A DNA stretch of 40,336 bases, taken from positions 1-40,336 of the forward strand of contig CAYUBS010000012.1 in assembly GCA_964443145.1 (NCBI GenBank). Direction: 5' to 3'. How positions within the stretch are numbered: position 1 is the first letter of the stretch; the number at the start of each line of letters is the position of its first letter. The position numbers were made by a program, and so were the translations under genes. This document shows positions 1-7,017 of the stretch, piece after piece. A model generated the notes under the pieces. It was not told where the DNA came from, did not search any database, and worked only from the letters and a program-made list of their open reading frames with translations. The DNA is from JAHEFT01 sp964443145. Lineage in GTDB: Bacteria; Pseudomonadota; Gammaproteobacteria; Xanthomonadales; SZUA-36.

Positions 1-340
1 CACGCCCGGATATCATCGGTATATAGGCGCCGCAGGAGGCAACGATGGGACCGAGCAACAAGCTCACCATATCGCCGACACCACCGGTCGAGTGTTTGTC
101 CAGCACGGGCCCATCCAGGCCGGGCCAACTCAAGATCTCTCCGCTGTCGCGCATGGCCAGAGTCAGCGCCATTTGCTCCTCGATACCCATGCCCCGAAAC
201 CAGGTCGCCATCGTAAAAGCGGCGATCTGCGCATCGGACACAGAATGGCTGGAGATGCCCTCCACGAATGAAGAAATCTCCCCGGCAGTCAGTGCAATAC
301 CGTCGCGTTTCTTGAGTATGATTTCGTTTGCCAGGTGCAT
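1..340 (-). CDS. deoA: Thymidine phosphorylase, N-terminal part (cut by window edge)
   Basis: This is the first 113 codons of a thymidine phosphorylase, which cleaves thymidine to thymine and deoxyribose-1-phosphate in the cytoplasmic nucleoside salvage pathway. The minus-strand translation begins MHLANEIILKKRDG. It contains the family's N-terminal helical-domain pattern and the phosphate-binding signature DKHSTGGVGD, followed by a run ending in MISGRG. The ATG at 340 is preceded by TAGGA at a normal ribosome-binding distance. The rest of the gene lies beyond position 1. It diverges from the channel gene at 443, and no other deo genes are visible. The identification rests on the signature; deoA and the related AMP phosphorylases share it, but the N-terminus reads as the thymidine enzyme. 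Confidence 0.9.
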   Translation of the reverse strand, partial: MHLANEIILKKRDGIALTAGEISSFVEGISSHSVSDAQIAAFTMATWFRGMGIEEQMALTLAMRDSGEILSWPGLDGPVLDKHSTGGVGDMVSLLLGPIVASCGAYIPMISGR

Positions 341-442
341 AAGCAATCCTAACAGCTTGCTAAAGTTACAGGGAAGTACCTCTGCGCAGGTAGTTCAGAA
401 TAGAATAGGCCCTATCAATACAAACACACCGGACCGTGAGTT

Positions 443-1093
443 ATGAAGTCGCTGATCAGGAAAAATCATTTCATCTGGCTGACGCTGGCAATGGTCGGCA
501 TGCTCATTGCAGGAGCCCTCTCCAAGCAAATCGAGAATAACCGGACGCTGGAACTGCTGGAGTTCAGCAGCATCATCCTCTTGTTCATTTCACTGTTGAG
601 TTTGAACACGGAACGCAAATGGGGGAAGTTCTTTTTAGCGATTATCGGATTCATGCTGATCGTGGTTATTTTCCGCGGTGTTACGGGAATATATTACTTT
701 GAGTATTCCTACCTCGGATTCCTGTTGATCTTCCTGATAGCCGCCGCCTGGATTGTTGGCGAAAATGTATTGCTGACCGGCGAAGTCGACCTCAATATCG
801 TTACCGGCTCCGTCGCTCTTTACCTGCTGATCGGCCTGATCTGGTCCATTCTCTACACCATGCTGCTGGAATTTTCGCCCAACGCTTTCAACGGGATTGA
901 AGCCGGCCCCTGGTATGACAATATGTCCGTGACAACCTACTTCAGTTTCGTCACCCTGACCACGCTGGGTTATGGCGACATTTCGCCGGTGACACCCATC
1001 GCCGAGGTTCTCGTCATCCTGGAAGCGGTTGTCGGCATGTTCTACATGGCAGTCATTGTTGCCAGCCTGATTGGCGCCCGCAGGGATAAATAA
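443..1093 (+). CDS. Potassium-channel-like membrane protein (single pore domain)
   Basis: This 216-residue inner-membrane protein has about six hydrophobic helices (near 10-26, 38-54, 61-79, 89-110, 120-142 and 186-211). A re-entrant pore segment at 165-177 ends in the selectivity filter TTLGYGD (173-179), a conservative form of the K+ channel TVGYGD filter. It belongs to the Ion_trans_2-type channels and probably conducts K+. I see no voltage-sensor arginine ladder and no cytoplasmic RCK/TrkA-N domain, so gating is unknown. It stands alone, divergent from deoA and converging on the NERD gene with only 13 bp between them. The start ATG at 443 has only a weak GTGAG upstream. Confidence 0.82.
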   Translation: MKSLIRKNHFIWLTLAMVGMLIAGALSKQIENNRTLELLEFSSIILLFISLLSLNTERKWGKFFLAIIGFMLIVVIFRGVTGIYYFEYSYLGFLLIFLIAAAWIVGENVLLTGEVDLNIVTGSVALYLLIGLIWSILYTMLLEFSPNAFNGIEAGPWYDNMSVTTYFSFVTLTTLGYGDISPVTPIAEVLVILEAVVGMFYMAVIVASLIGARRDK

Positions 1094-1106
1094 TTGGCAC
1101 GTACGA

Positions 1107-1994
1107 TTATTGGCTGAGGACCGAACCGCGCTCTGCCAGTGAACGGCATTTGGAGAAGCCGACATTTACGATGGGCCCATCGGGTTCCAGGCAGGTGCAC
1201 CGACTGGCGTCGGGCGAGTACGCACAGATCAACGAGTCTTCATACAGTTCCTGTTCTGACTTCCTGCTTCCATCTGCCCGGAAGCTCTCCGGCGTCCTGG
1301 CTTGTTCCGACTGCTGTGCATAATTCCCATAAAGAGTGGCCAGATCATCACGCGCGACAAGATAAAGCCCGCCCAGCAATACCAGCAACAAGAAATATCT
1401 GAGCAGGCTCCACTGATCAAAATGGCGTCGCCCACCCGGTTGAGAGCGGACTTCACCAATGGTCCTGATCAATTCGTCCGCCTGTTCCCCTTCGATGATC
1501 TGCCGGTTGTTTTTCCTGATGTGGGCTACCAGATTTTCCGCAGGCACCACGCTCACAGGCATCGAATCTTCAACACCACTGTGACCAACCAGAACGGTCA
1601 TAGCGTGGAATTTGGATGCCGACAATTTCAGAAGTTTCTGCAGTGCCTGCAGCTGGACTGCATTGCGATGCACCGGGTTATCAAACCGGGTTGAGCGTCC
1701 GAAATGGCTCGACTTCCAACGCTCCTGGAATTCTCCGCCGGACACCTTGCCACGCACATATACGCTCTCGATGACGAACAGGCCGAAGCGGGATAGCACA
1801 ATGTGGTTCAGGTGCAAGGATCCCCCGCTGAAAGGAATATCAACGTTGTTGAGAATTGTGTAGCGGCTCTTTTCAAGCCCGCTGGAGAGCAACCGGCGAA
1901 CACGGGTTTCCGCAATATCGCCCCGGAACCGGGGCGAGGAAAAATAGACGATCAGAAGTACAAGAGGCGTAACCCACAGAAGGTGCAGATACAC
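1107..1994 (-). CDS. Membrane-anchored NERD-domain protein
   Basis: This 295-residue protein has an N-terminal membrane helix (about 4-20) followed by a NERD (nuclease-related) domain at about 26-140. A second membrane helix lies near 198-214, and a C-terminal tail of about 80 residues contains four cysteines. The NERD core reads LNHIVLSRFGLFVIES. The usual pattern has Asp where Asn63 stands and E-x-K where E76-S77-V78 stands, so two predicted catalytic positions are changed. The domain may therefore bind rather than cut nucleic acid; this is inference. The gene begins with GTG at 1994, 10 bp after the nrdJb stop, with no convincing Shine-Dalgarno. It could be read through from the nrdJ genes. 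Function unknown. Confidence 0.75.
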   Translation of the reverse strand: MYLHLLWVTPLVLLIVYFSSPRFRGDIAETRVRRLLSSGLEKSRYTILNNVDIPFSGGSLHLNHIVLSRFGLFVIESVYVRGKVSGGEFQERWKSSHFGRSTRFDNPVHRNAVQLQALQKLLKLSASKFHAMTVLVGHSGVEDSMPVSVVPAENLVAHIRKNNRQIIEGEQADELIRTIGEVRSQPGGRRHFDQWSLLRYFLLLVLLGGLYLVARDDLATLYGNYAQQSEQARTPESFRADGSRKSEQELYEDSLICAYSPDASRCTCLEPDGPIVNVGFSKCRSLAERGSVLSQ

Positions 1995-2004
1995 TAGTCA
2001 GCCA

Positions 2005-2727
2005 CTAGCCACACTTCGAATATCCGCAGGACAGGCAGGTGGCGCAGTTGTCCATGTTCACCACCGCTTTGGTATGGCACTTGTTGCACAGCGTGGCCGA
2101 GGCCGGATAACTGGCGTCGCCATCGCCAGCAGATTCCGTTCTTTTAGAGTCAGTAGCTTCTGCTTCCGCCCGTTTCTGATCGAGAATCAGTTGCTGCTGC
2201 TCGGACAGCTCTTCCTTCTCCATCAGGCCGATTTTCTGCAGATGATGTTCGATCACCGCACCGATATCAGCAATGATGGACGGCATGAACTTTCCGCCCG
2301 GCTTGAAATAGCCGCCACGCGGATCGAACACTGCCTGCAGTTCTTCTGCCAGGAAAGTAACGTCTCCGCCTTTCCTGAAAACCGCAGACATCAAGCGGGT
2401 CAGGGCCACGATCCACTGGAAGTGGTCCATGTTCTTCGAGTTGATAAAAATCTCGAACGGGCGCCGCTGTTCATGCTCGGTACCCAGGTTAAGTATGATG
2501 TCGTTGATCGTGACGTACATGGCGTGGTCGTCAAGAGGGGTCTTGATCTTGTAGGTGGAGCCTTCAAGAGCCTCCATACCTTCCGGCCTCATGACCCGTT
2601 CCGTCATGCGAATGATGGTTGCTGACGGGCGGTTCTGTTTATCTGCCTGCGCATCTTCCCTGGCTACAGGTTCGTCTTCTTTGACGACTTCATAGCCAAC
2701 GATTTTATTTGCGATCTTGATACTCAT
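2005..2727 (-). CDS. nrdJb: Class II ribonucleotide reductase, small C-terminal component NrdJb
   Basis: This 240-residue protein is the second half of a split adenosylcobalamin-dependent ribonucleotide reductase, as in Pseudomonas aeruginosa NrdJa/NrdJb. The middle (about 60-165) is a TSCPD-type domain containing RPFEIFINSKNMDHF. The C-terminus holds six cysteines (214, 217, 228, 231, 234, 239) ending CGYSKCG. This resembles the flexible cysteine tail that re-reduces the active site, together with a possible zinc-ribbon-like pair. Residues 165-205 are charged and probably form a linker. The gene follows nrdJa on the same strand but is separated from it by 283 bp of structured, GGA-rich sequence with a terminator-like hairpin. 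It may be expressed separately or post-transcriptionally tuned. The ATG at 2727 has AGGGA about 10 bases upstream. Confidence 0.9.
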   Translation of the reverse strand: MSIKIANKIVGYEVVKEDEPVAREDAQADKQNRPSATIIRMTERVMRPEGMEALEGSTYKIKTPLDDHAMYVTINDIILNLGTEHEQRRPFEIFINSKNMDHFQWIVALTRLMSAVFRKGGDVTFLAEELQAVFDPRGGYFKPGGKFMPSIIADIGAVIEHHLQKIGLMEKEELSEQQQLILDQKRAEAEATDSKRTESAGDGDASYPASATLCNKCHTKAVVNMDNCATCLSCGYSKCG

Positions 2728-2784
2728 TTCAAAAATCCCTGATTTGTTATTTGGCTCTGTTCTTATCCAGATGCTTATGCCGGG

Positions 2785-2960
2785 ATAGAAAAGAGGTGTA
2801 CGTCCTTGTACGCAACACCTCCATAAGGTAAGACGGAACCCTAAATCTCCCTCGCCGTCACTATATCCCTGGTTCTATTTTTATTCACATCCGTGTGTCT
2901 TATGCACACATCCTTGTTTCGAAAACAGCCTTGACTGTTTCCAATTCTGAGGCTTAAGCC
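2785..2960 (-). ncRNA. Candidate CsrB/RsmZ-like RNA or CsrA-bound intercistronic leader
   Basis: The minus strand of the nrdJa-nrdJb spacer is unusually rich in GGA. Minus-strand GGA triplets sit at 2976, 2971, 2940, 2911, 2890, 2866, 2848, 2820, 2803, 2766 and 2736 (low plus coordinate of each), against only two on the plus strand. Six inside this interval have the ANGGA form. GUACAAGGACGU (at 2810-2799) matches the CsrA selection consensus RUACARGGAUGU at 11 of 12 positions, and ACAAGGAUGU (2917-2908) matches its core exactly. Small hairpins are visible: AAACAG/CUGUUU (2940-2923), GUGUG/CACAC (2909-2893) and the terminator-like hairpin at 2821-2793. Repeated GGA between and within hairpins, ending in a terminator, is the architecture of CsrB/RsmY/RsmZ sponges. 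I found no clear promoter or GacA-type upstream site, so the 5' end is arbitrary, and a CsrA-regulated leader of nrdJb is an equal alternative. Confidence 0.4.
2789..2821 (-). terminator. Terminator-like hairpin between nrdJa and nrdJb
   Basis: Reading the minus strand, GAGGTGT (2821-2815) can pair with ACACCTC (2799-2793), and TTTTCT follows. An inner GTAC/GTAC or CGT/ACG stem is possible, displaying AAGGAC in the loop. The stem is moderate and the U-run short, so partial termination or attenuation between nrdJa and nrdJb is plausible. The same element would form the 3' end of the candidate GGA-rich RNA. Confidence 0.5.
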
Positions 2961-3010
2961 TTTCTTTCTATCCTCTCCGGCTACATCAACCTTATTGAAC
3001 TGGCCGTTAT

Positions 3011-5158
3011 TTAAAATTTACCGTAGTAGCCTTCTTTGAGCGCATCGAAGAGATTCGCCGCGGTATGCATTTCACCGTCGTATTCTATCTCTTCATTTCC
3101 GGGCACCTCGACCACTTCGCCATCTTCAAGAACAAAGCGATACGTTGTGTTTTCCAGGTCTTTATCCTTCACCAACACGCCCTGGAATGCTTCCGGGTTG
3201 AAGCGGAACGTTGTACACCCCTTGAGGTGTTTTTCGTGCGCGTAGGTATAGATATCCTTGAAATCTTCGTAAGGAAAATCTGTGGGTACATTGGCTGTCT
3301 TGGAAATAGAGGAGTCAATCCATTTCTGCGCTGCGGCCTGGACGTCCACATGCTCGGTCGGCTTTACGTCCTCCGCCGTAATGAAACAATCCGGCAGCCT
3401 GGTCGCTTCGTCCTGCGCATAGGGCATTGCGTTGGGGTTAACCAACGCGCGGTAAGCCAGCAACTCGTAGCTGAAGACTTCTACTTTTTCTTTTGTCTTG
3501 CGTCCTTCCCGGATCACGTTTCGGCTGTAGTGGTGCGCAAAACTTGGCTCAATACCATTGGAAACATTATTCGCCAGTGACAGCGAAATGGTTCCGGTTG
3601 GAGCGATTGACGTATGGTGCGTAAACCGTGCACCCTCTTTGGCCAGGGCGTCGACAAGTTCAGGTGCGTGATCAGCAACCTGCTGCATATACCGGCTGTA
3701 CTTCGCCAGCAATACTTTACCGGCAACAAGGTCACCGATCTTATAGCCATCAGAACGCATTTCGGGACGCCGCCGCAACATATCTCCGGTCACTTCAAAC
3801 TGCTCTTCCATGATCGGCGCCGGTCCTTTTTCCCGGGTAAGCTCGAGTGCTTCCTCCCAACCGGCCAGCGCCATCTCGCGTGCGACTTTCTCGGTAAACT
3901 CCAGGGACTCGGGCTTGCCGTATTTCATACCCAGCATGGTGCAGGTTGAACCCAGACCGAGGAAACCCATTCCATGACGCCGCTTGCGTGCAATTTCATC
4001 ACGCTGCTTAGCCAATGGAAGCCCATTGATCTCGACCACGTTGTCGAGCATGCGGGTGAAGATCCGGACGACTTCGCGGTATTCTTCCCAGTTGAATTCA
4101 GCTTCATCGGTGAAGGGCTTATCGACAAAACGGGTCAGGTTAACCGAACCCAGCAGGCAGGCACCATACGGAGGCAAGGGCTGCTCTCCACAGGGGTTGG
4201 TCGCACGGATGTTCTCGCAAAACCAGTTGTTATTCATCTCGTTGATACGATCGATCATGATGAAGCCGGGCTCGGCAAAATCATACGTAGAGGACATGAT
4301 CATGTCCCACATTCTGCGGGCAGGCACTGTCTTGTATATGCGGCAGGCAACCAGGCCATCTTCCCTGCAGATGTAGCCATGGGTATCTGGCCATTCACGC
4401 CAGATAACCTGTTCCGGGTTATCCAGTTCGATGCCATCTGACTCGTGCTCATTGATCGGAAAAGCCAGTGACCACTTGTCGTTCTTTTCTACAGCCTGCA
4501 TGAACTCGTCTGTGACCAGCAGCGAACAGTTGAACTGACGCAGCCGGCCGTCTTCGCGTTTGGCGCGAATGAAATCCATTGCATCGGGGTGCCCCACTTC
4601 AAAGGTGGCCATCTGGGCTCCGCGACGCCCACCGGCCGAAGAGACGGTGAAGCACATTTTGTCGTAGATATCCATGAAGCTCAGCGGACCTGATGTATAG
4701 GCCCCCGCACCGCTAACGTAAGCCCCTTTCGGGCGCAGGGTCGAGAATTCATAACCGATTCCGCACCCGGCCTTCAGCGTCAACCCGGCCTCATGTACTT
4801 TTTCCAGGATACCGTCCATCGAATCGCGGATAGTGCCGGACACGGTACAGTTAATCGTGGAGGTTGCCGGTTTGTGATTCAGAGCGCCAGCGTTGGAAAT
4901 AATTCTTCCGGCCGGTATCGCCCCGCGTCGCAATGCCCACAGGAATGACCGGTTCCACTTCTCTTTCAATTCTTCGGTTTTTTCAACACCTGAAATGGCG
5001 AGAGCGACACGCTTATAAGTGTCGTCTATGGTTTCGTCGATTATTTCGTCTGTTTTTGATTTCAGACGGTACTTTTTATCCCAAATGTCCAGGGACGCGG
5101 CCTGGAGAGTAATGTCTTTAGAATCAGTGCCGATTGCCTCAACTTGCACGCTGCTCAT
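3011..5158 (-). CDS. nrdJa: Class II (adenosylcobalamin-dependent) ribonucleotide reductase, catalytic component NrdJa
   Basis: This is the catalytic subunit that reduces ribonucleotides to deoxyribonucleotides using a radical generated from coenzyme B12, independent of oxygen. The protein has 715 residues. It shows a substrate-reducing cysteine at C104 in TINCTVS, the GCGIGYEF and GGRRGAQMAT segments, the active-site pair C323/E325 in NPCGEQPL, and the phosphate-binding turn PTGTISLS (520-527). No intein is present. An in-frame extension of 55 codons exists upstream, but the start at 5158 (MSSVQVEAIG) is preceded by GGAAGAT and matches the expected family N-terminus; the extension would also run across the NrdR boxes. 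The C-terminal cysteine tail is missing here and is supplied by NrdJb. Expression is probably repressed by NrdR when dATP is plentiful. Confidence 0.95.
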   Translation of the reverse strand: MSSVQVEAIGTDSKDITLQAASLDIWDKKYRLKSKTDEIIDETIDDTYKRVALAISGVEKTEELKEKWNRSFLWALRRGAIPAGRIISNAGALNHKPATSTINCTVSGTIRDSMDGILEKVHEAGLTLKAGCGIGYEFSTLRPKGAYVSGAGAYTSGPLSFMDIYDKMCFTVSSAGGRRGAQMATFEVGHPDAMDFIRAKREDGRLRQFNCSLLVTDEFMQAVEKNDKWSLAFPINEHESDGIELDNPEQVIWREWPDTHGYICREDGLVACRIYKTVPARRMWDMIMSSTYDFAEPGFIMIDRINEMNNNWFCENIRATNPCGEQPLPPYGACLLGSVNLTRFVDKPFTDEAEFNWEEYREVVRIFTRMLDNVVEINGLPLAKQRDEIARKRRHGMGFLGLGSTCTMLGMKYGKPESLEFTEKVAREMALAGWEEALELTREKGPAPIMEEQFEVTGDMLRRRPEMRSDGYKIGDLVAGKVLLAKYSRYMQQVADHAPELVDALAKEGARFTHHTSIAPTGTISLSLANNVSNGIEPSFAHHYSRNVIREGRKTKEKVEVFSYELLAYRALVNPNAMPYAQDEATRLPDCFITAEDVKPTEHVDVQAAAQKWIDSSISKTANVPTDFPYEDFKDIYTYAHEKHLKGCTTFRFNPEAFQGVLVKDKDLENTTYRFVLEDGEVVEVPGNEEIEYDGEMHTAANLFDALKEGYYGKF

Positions 5159-5198
5159 TAAATCTTCCGTGTAATTGTTTGGTTTTATTAACTTATGG

Positions 5199-5214
5199 GC
5201 ACAACTTATTGTGC
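5199..5214. promoter_or_regulatory. NrdR box, nrdJa-proximal
   Basis: GCACAACTTATTGTGC is a 16-bp inverted repeat fitting the NrdR operator pattern (a CAC...GTG palindrome with an A/T-rich middle). It lies in the nrdJa leader, 40 bp upstream of the ATG. It pairs with the second box starting 32 bp away, about three helical turns, the spacing typical of NrdR sites. NrdR is the ATP/dATP-sensing repressor of ribonucleotide reductase genes; its own gene is not in this window. Confidence 0.85.
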
Positions 5215-5230
5215 GCTCTTTTTTTTTATG

Positions 5231-5246
5231 ACACAAGATGTTGTGC
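5231..5246. promoter_or_regulatory. NrdR box, promoter-proximal
   Basis: ACACAAGATGTTGTGC is the second 16-bp NrdR-type palindrome. It lies just downstream of the predicted transcription start of nrdJa, 12 bp past the -10 element, where bound NrdR would block promoter clearance. It is 32 bp (start to start) from the other box. Confidence 0.85.
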
Positions 5247-5258
5247 CGGCGAGGATAA

Positions 5259-5287
5259 AAGATACGCCCCTGAATCGATACTGTCAA
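5259..5287 (-). promoter_or_regulatory. Sigma-70 type promoter of nrdJa
   Basis: On the minus strand a perfect -35 TTGACA (5287-5282) is followed after 17 bp by TATCTT (5264-5259). Transcription would start near 5252, giving a leader of about 95 nt that contains both NrdR boxes. The leader is too short for a cobalamin riboswitch. The remainder of this gene-free stretch, 5288-5499 towards trmL, shows nothing I recognise beyond the trmL ribosome-binding region. Confidence 0.75.
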
Positions 5288-5499
5288 ATGCCTTTGCCAC
5301 CTTGCCACAAACCCGCCGATCACCCACTTAAACTATTATTTTCAATGACTTAAGCCTGTTTTTCAGTGGATACTACGCTGCCCGGTGTAGTGCAGTTGCG
5401 CTGAAATCCGCTTGGCAGCTTGAATTCGCTTCGTCGCAAATTCATTCACCGGCTGACAAGGCCTGATCAAATAGGGCCGTTTTCACCAGAGAAGCGCAG

Positions 5500-5964
5500 A
5501 TGTTACACATCATTTTGTACCAGCCGGAGATCCCGCCGAACACCGGCAACATCATTCGCCTGTGTGCCAACACCGGGTCCTGCCTGCACCTGGTTGGGCC
5601 GCTTGGGTTCGTCCTGGATGACACCAGGTTGCGCCGCGCCGGATTGGACTACGACGAACTAACTGACGTAAAGCAATACGTAAACTGGGCCGGGTTCCAG
5701 GCGGCAAACCCCTGCAAAACAATCTGGGCATACTCCACTCACGGCCGGAAATGCTATAGCGAAGCCCGACTGACCGATGGAGACGGACTGCTTTTCGGGC
5801 CGGAAACACGTGGTCTGCCTGAATCCATACTGGAAGAAACCGGGCCGGAACAGACCCTGCGAATACCCATGCAGCAAAACAGCCGCAGTCTAAACCTGTC
5901 CAATACCGTTGCCGTGGGCCTTTACGAGGCACTGCGACAATTGGAGTTTCCGCGGTTGCAGTAA
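5500..5964 (+). CDS. trmL: tRNA (cytidine/uridine-34 2'-O-)-methyltransferase TrmL
   Basis: This 154-residue SPOUT methyltransferase 2'-O-methylates the wobble base C34 or cmnm5U34 of the two tRNA-Leu isoacceptors, using S-adenosylmethionine. Family motifs are all present: NTGNIIRLCANTG (14-26), LVGPLGF (31-37), LLFGPETRGLP (97-107) and the C-terminal knot region IPMQQNSRSLNLSNTVA (122-138). The length is the usual one for single-domain TrmL. The ATG at 5500 has GAGAAG five bases upstream. It converges on gpsA with 7 bp between the stops, as part of a conserved secB-gpsA-trmL neighbourhood. Confidence 0.95.
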   Translation: MLHIILYQPEIPPNTGNIIRLCANTGSCLHLVGPLGFVLDDTRLRRAGLDYDELTDVKQYVNWAGFQAANPCKTIWAYSTHGRKCYSEARLTDGDGLLFGPETRGLPESILEETGPEQTLRIPMQQNSRSLNLSNTVAVGLYEALRQLEFPRLQ

Positions 5965-5971
5965 ATCGAGG

Positions 5972-7006
5972 CTAAACGGTTTCGTGCTTCTGCTCACGAC
6001 CCAGCAGGTCTCTGACGCTCTGGTTCGGATCCCTGCCCTGGTGGATGATGCCGTAAACCTGTTCGGCAATGGGCATTTCCACCCCGTGCCTTTGGGACAG
6101 ACGCCACACTTCTTCAGCCGTCTTGACACCCTCGACCACCTGGCCGATCTCCGCCACAGCCTGCTCGACCGACTTACCGGCACCCAGGGCCAGCCCCAGT
6201 CGGCGGTTGCGTGACAAATCGCCCGTGCACGTGAGCACGAGATCACCCATGCCGGTGAGCCCCGTGAGCGTCTGATCACGTGCGCCCAGCGCACGACCCA
6301 AACGCATCATTTCAACTAAGCCCCGGGTAACCAATGCAGCCCGGGCATTATCACCCAGGCCCATTCCATCGCTGATACCCGTCGCAACGGCCAGCACATT
6401 TTTTACAGACCCACCCAACTCGGCACCGATGATATCGTCACTGGTATACGCCCGGAAATTGCCGCCATGCAACGCCCTGGCCACTCTGGCGCAGTACGTC
6501 GGCTCTGTACCGGCTACCGTCACCGCTGTGGGCAGGTTGGCCGCGACTTCCCTGGCGAAAGAAGGGCCGGTCACCACGGCCAGTGGCCGTGTATTTCCAA
6601 ACAGAGCCTGGGCAGGCTCATGTAAAAATCGACCGGTACCCGGCTCCAGGCCCTTGCAGGCCCAGGAGACGCCCTGCCCCGGCTTGAGCCAGGGCTCGAT
6701 TTGCGTCAGCAGACCGGCAAATGCATGCGAAGGTACCACCACCAGAATCTCATCCGCCATGCGTACAGCGGTTTCCAGGTCAGGTTCGATCAGTAATTCG
6801 GGCGGCAAAGGATGATCCGACAGAAACCGCTGGTTGCAGCGGTTACTTGCTATAGCTTCGATGTGCTGACGATCCCAGTCCCACAATACGGCGCGGGATC
6901 CGGAGCGGACCAATTGCATCGACAGGGCGGTACCCCAGGAGCCTGCCCCGAGGACAGCAAACAACAGTTGCCTGTCTTCGCTGACCCGGTTTGCTTCAGT
7001 ACTCAT
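5972..7006 (-). CDS. gpsA: Glycerol-3-phosphate dehydrogenase [NAD(P)+]
   Basis: GpsA reduces dihydroxyacetone phosphate to sn-glycerol-3-phosphate in the cytoplasm, the first step of phospholipid backbone synthesis. In 344 residues it shows the Rossmann nucleotide-binding motif GAGSWGTA (20-27), the first active-site lysine K118 in WACKGLE, the GPSFA segment (147-151) and the catalytic lysine K202 in GSVKNVLA. The helical C-terminal domain is complete. It lies 11 bp downstream of secB on the same strand, the arrangement common in gammaproteobacteria, and probably shares its transcript. Confidence 0.96.
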   Translation of the reverse strand: MSTEANRVSEDRQLLFAVLGAGSWGTALSMQLVRSGSRAVLWDWDRQHIEAIASNRCNQRFLSDHPLPPELLIEPDLETAVRMADEILVVVPSHAFAGLLTQIEPWLKPGQGVSWACKGLEPGTGRFLHEPAQALFGNTRPLAVVTGPSFAREVAANLPTAVTVAGTEPTYCARVARALHGGNFRAYTSDDIIGAELGGSVKNVLAVATGISDGMGLGDNARAALVTRGLVEMMRLGRALGARDQTLTGLTGMGDLVLTCTGDLSRNRRLGLALGAGKSVEQAVAEIGQVVEGVKTAEEVWRLSQRHGVEMPIAEQVYGIIHQGRDPNQSVRDLLGREQKHETV

Positions 7007-7017
7007 TGCAGCCGCTG

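Noticed and set aside
2945..2965. AGGCTTAAGCCT as a GacA upstream activating site for the candidate sponge RNA
   Set aside because: It is palindromic but does not match the TGTAAG...CTTACA pattern of GacA/UvrY sites.
3011..5158. Intein or intron in nrdJa, common hosts for such elements
   Set aside because: The reading frame is continuous, of normal length, and all motifs are in order without an insertion.
5159..5260. Cobalamin riboswitch upstream of the B12-dependent reductase
   Set aside because: The predicted leader is about 95 nt and filled with NrdR boxes; no B12-box-like conserved core was seen.
5159..5323. Upstream 55-codon extension of nrdJa
   Set aside because: It would run through both NrdR boxes and has a basic, non-family sequence; the ATG at 5158 has a good Shine-Dalgarno.
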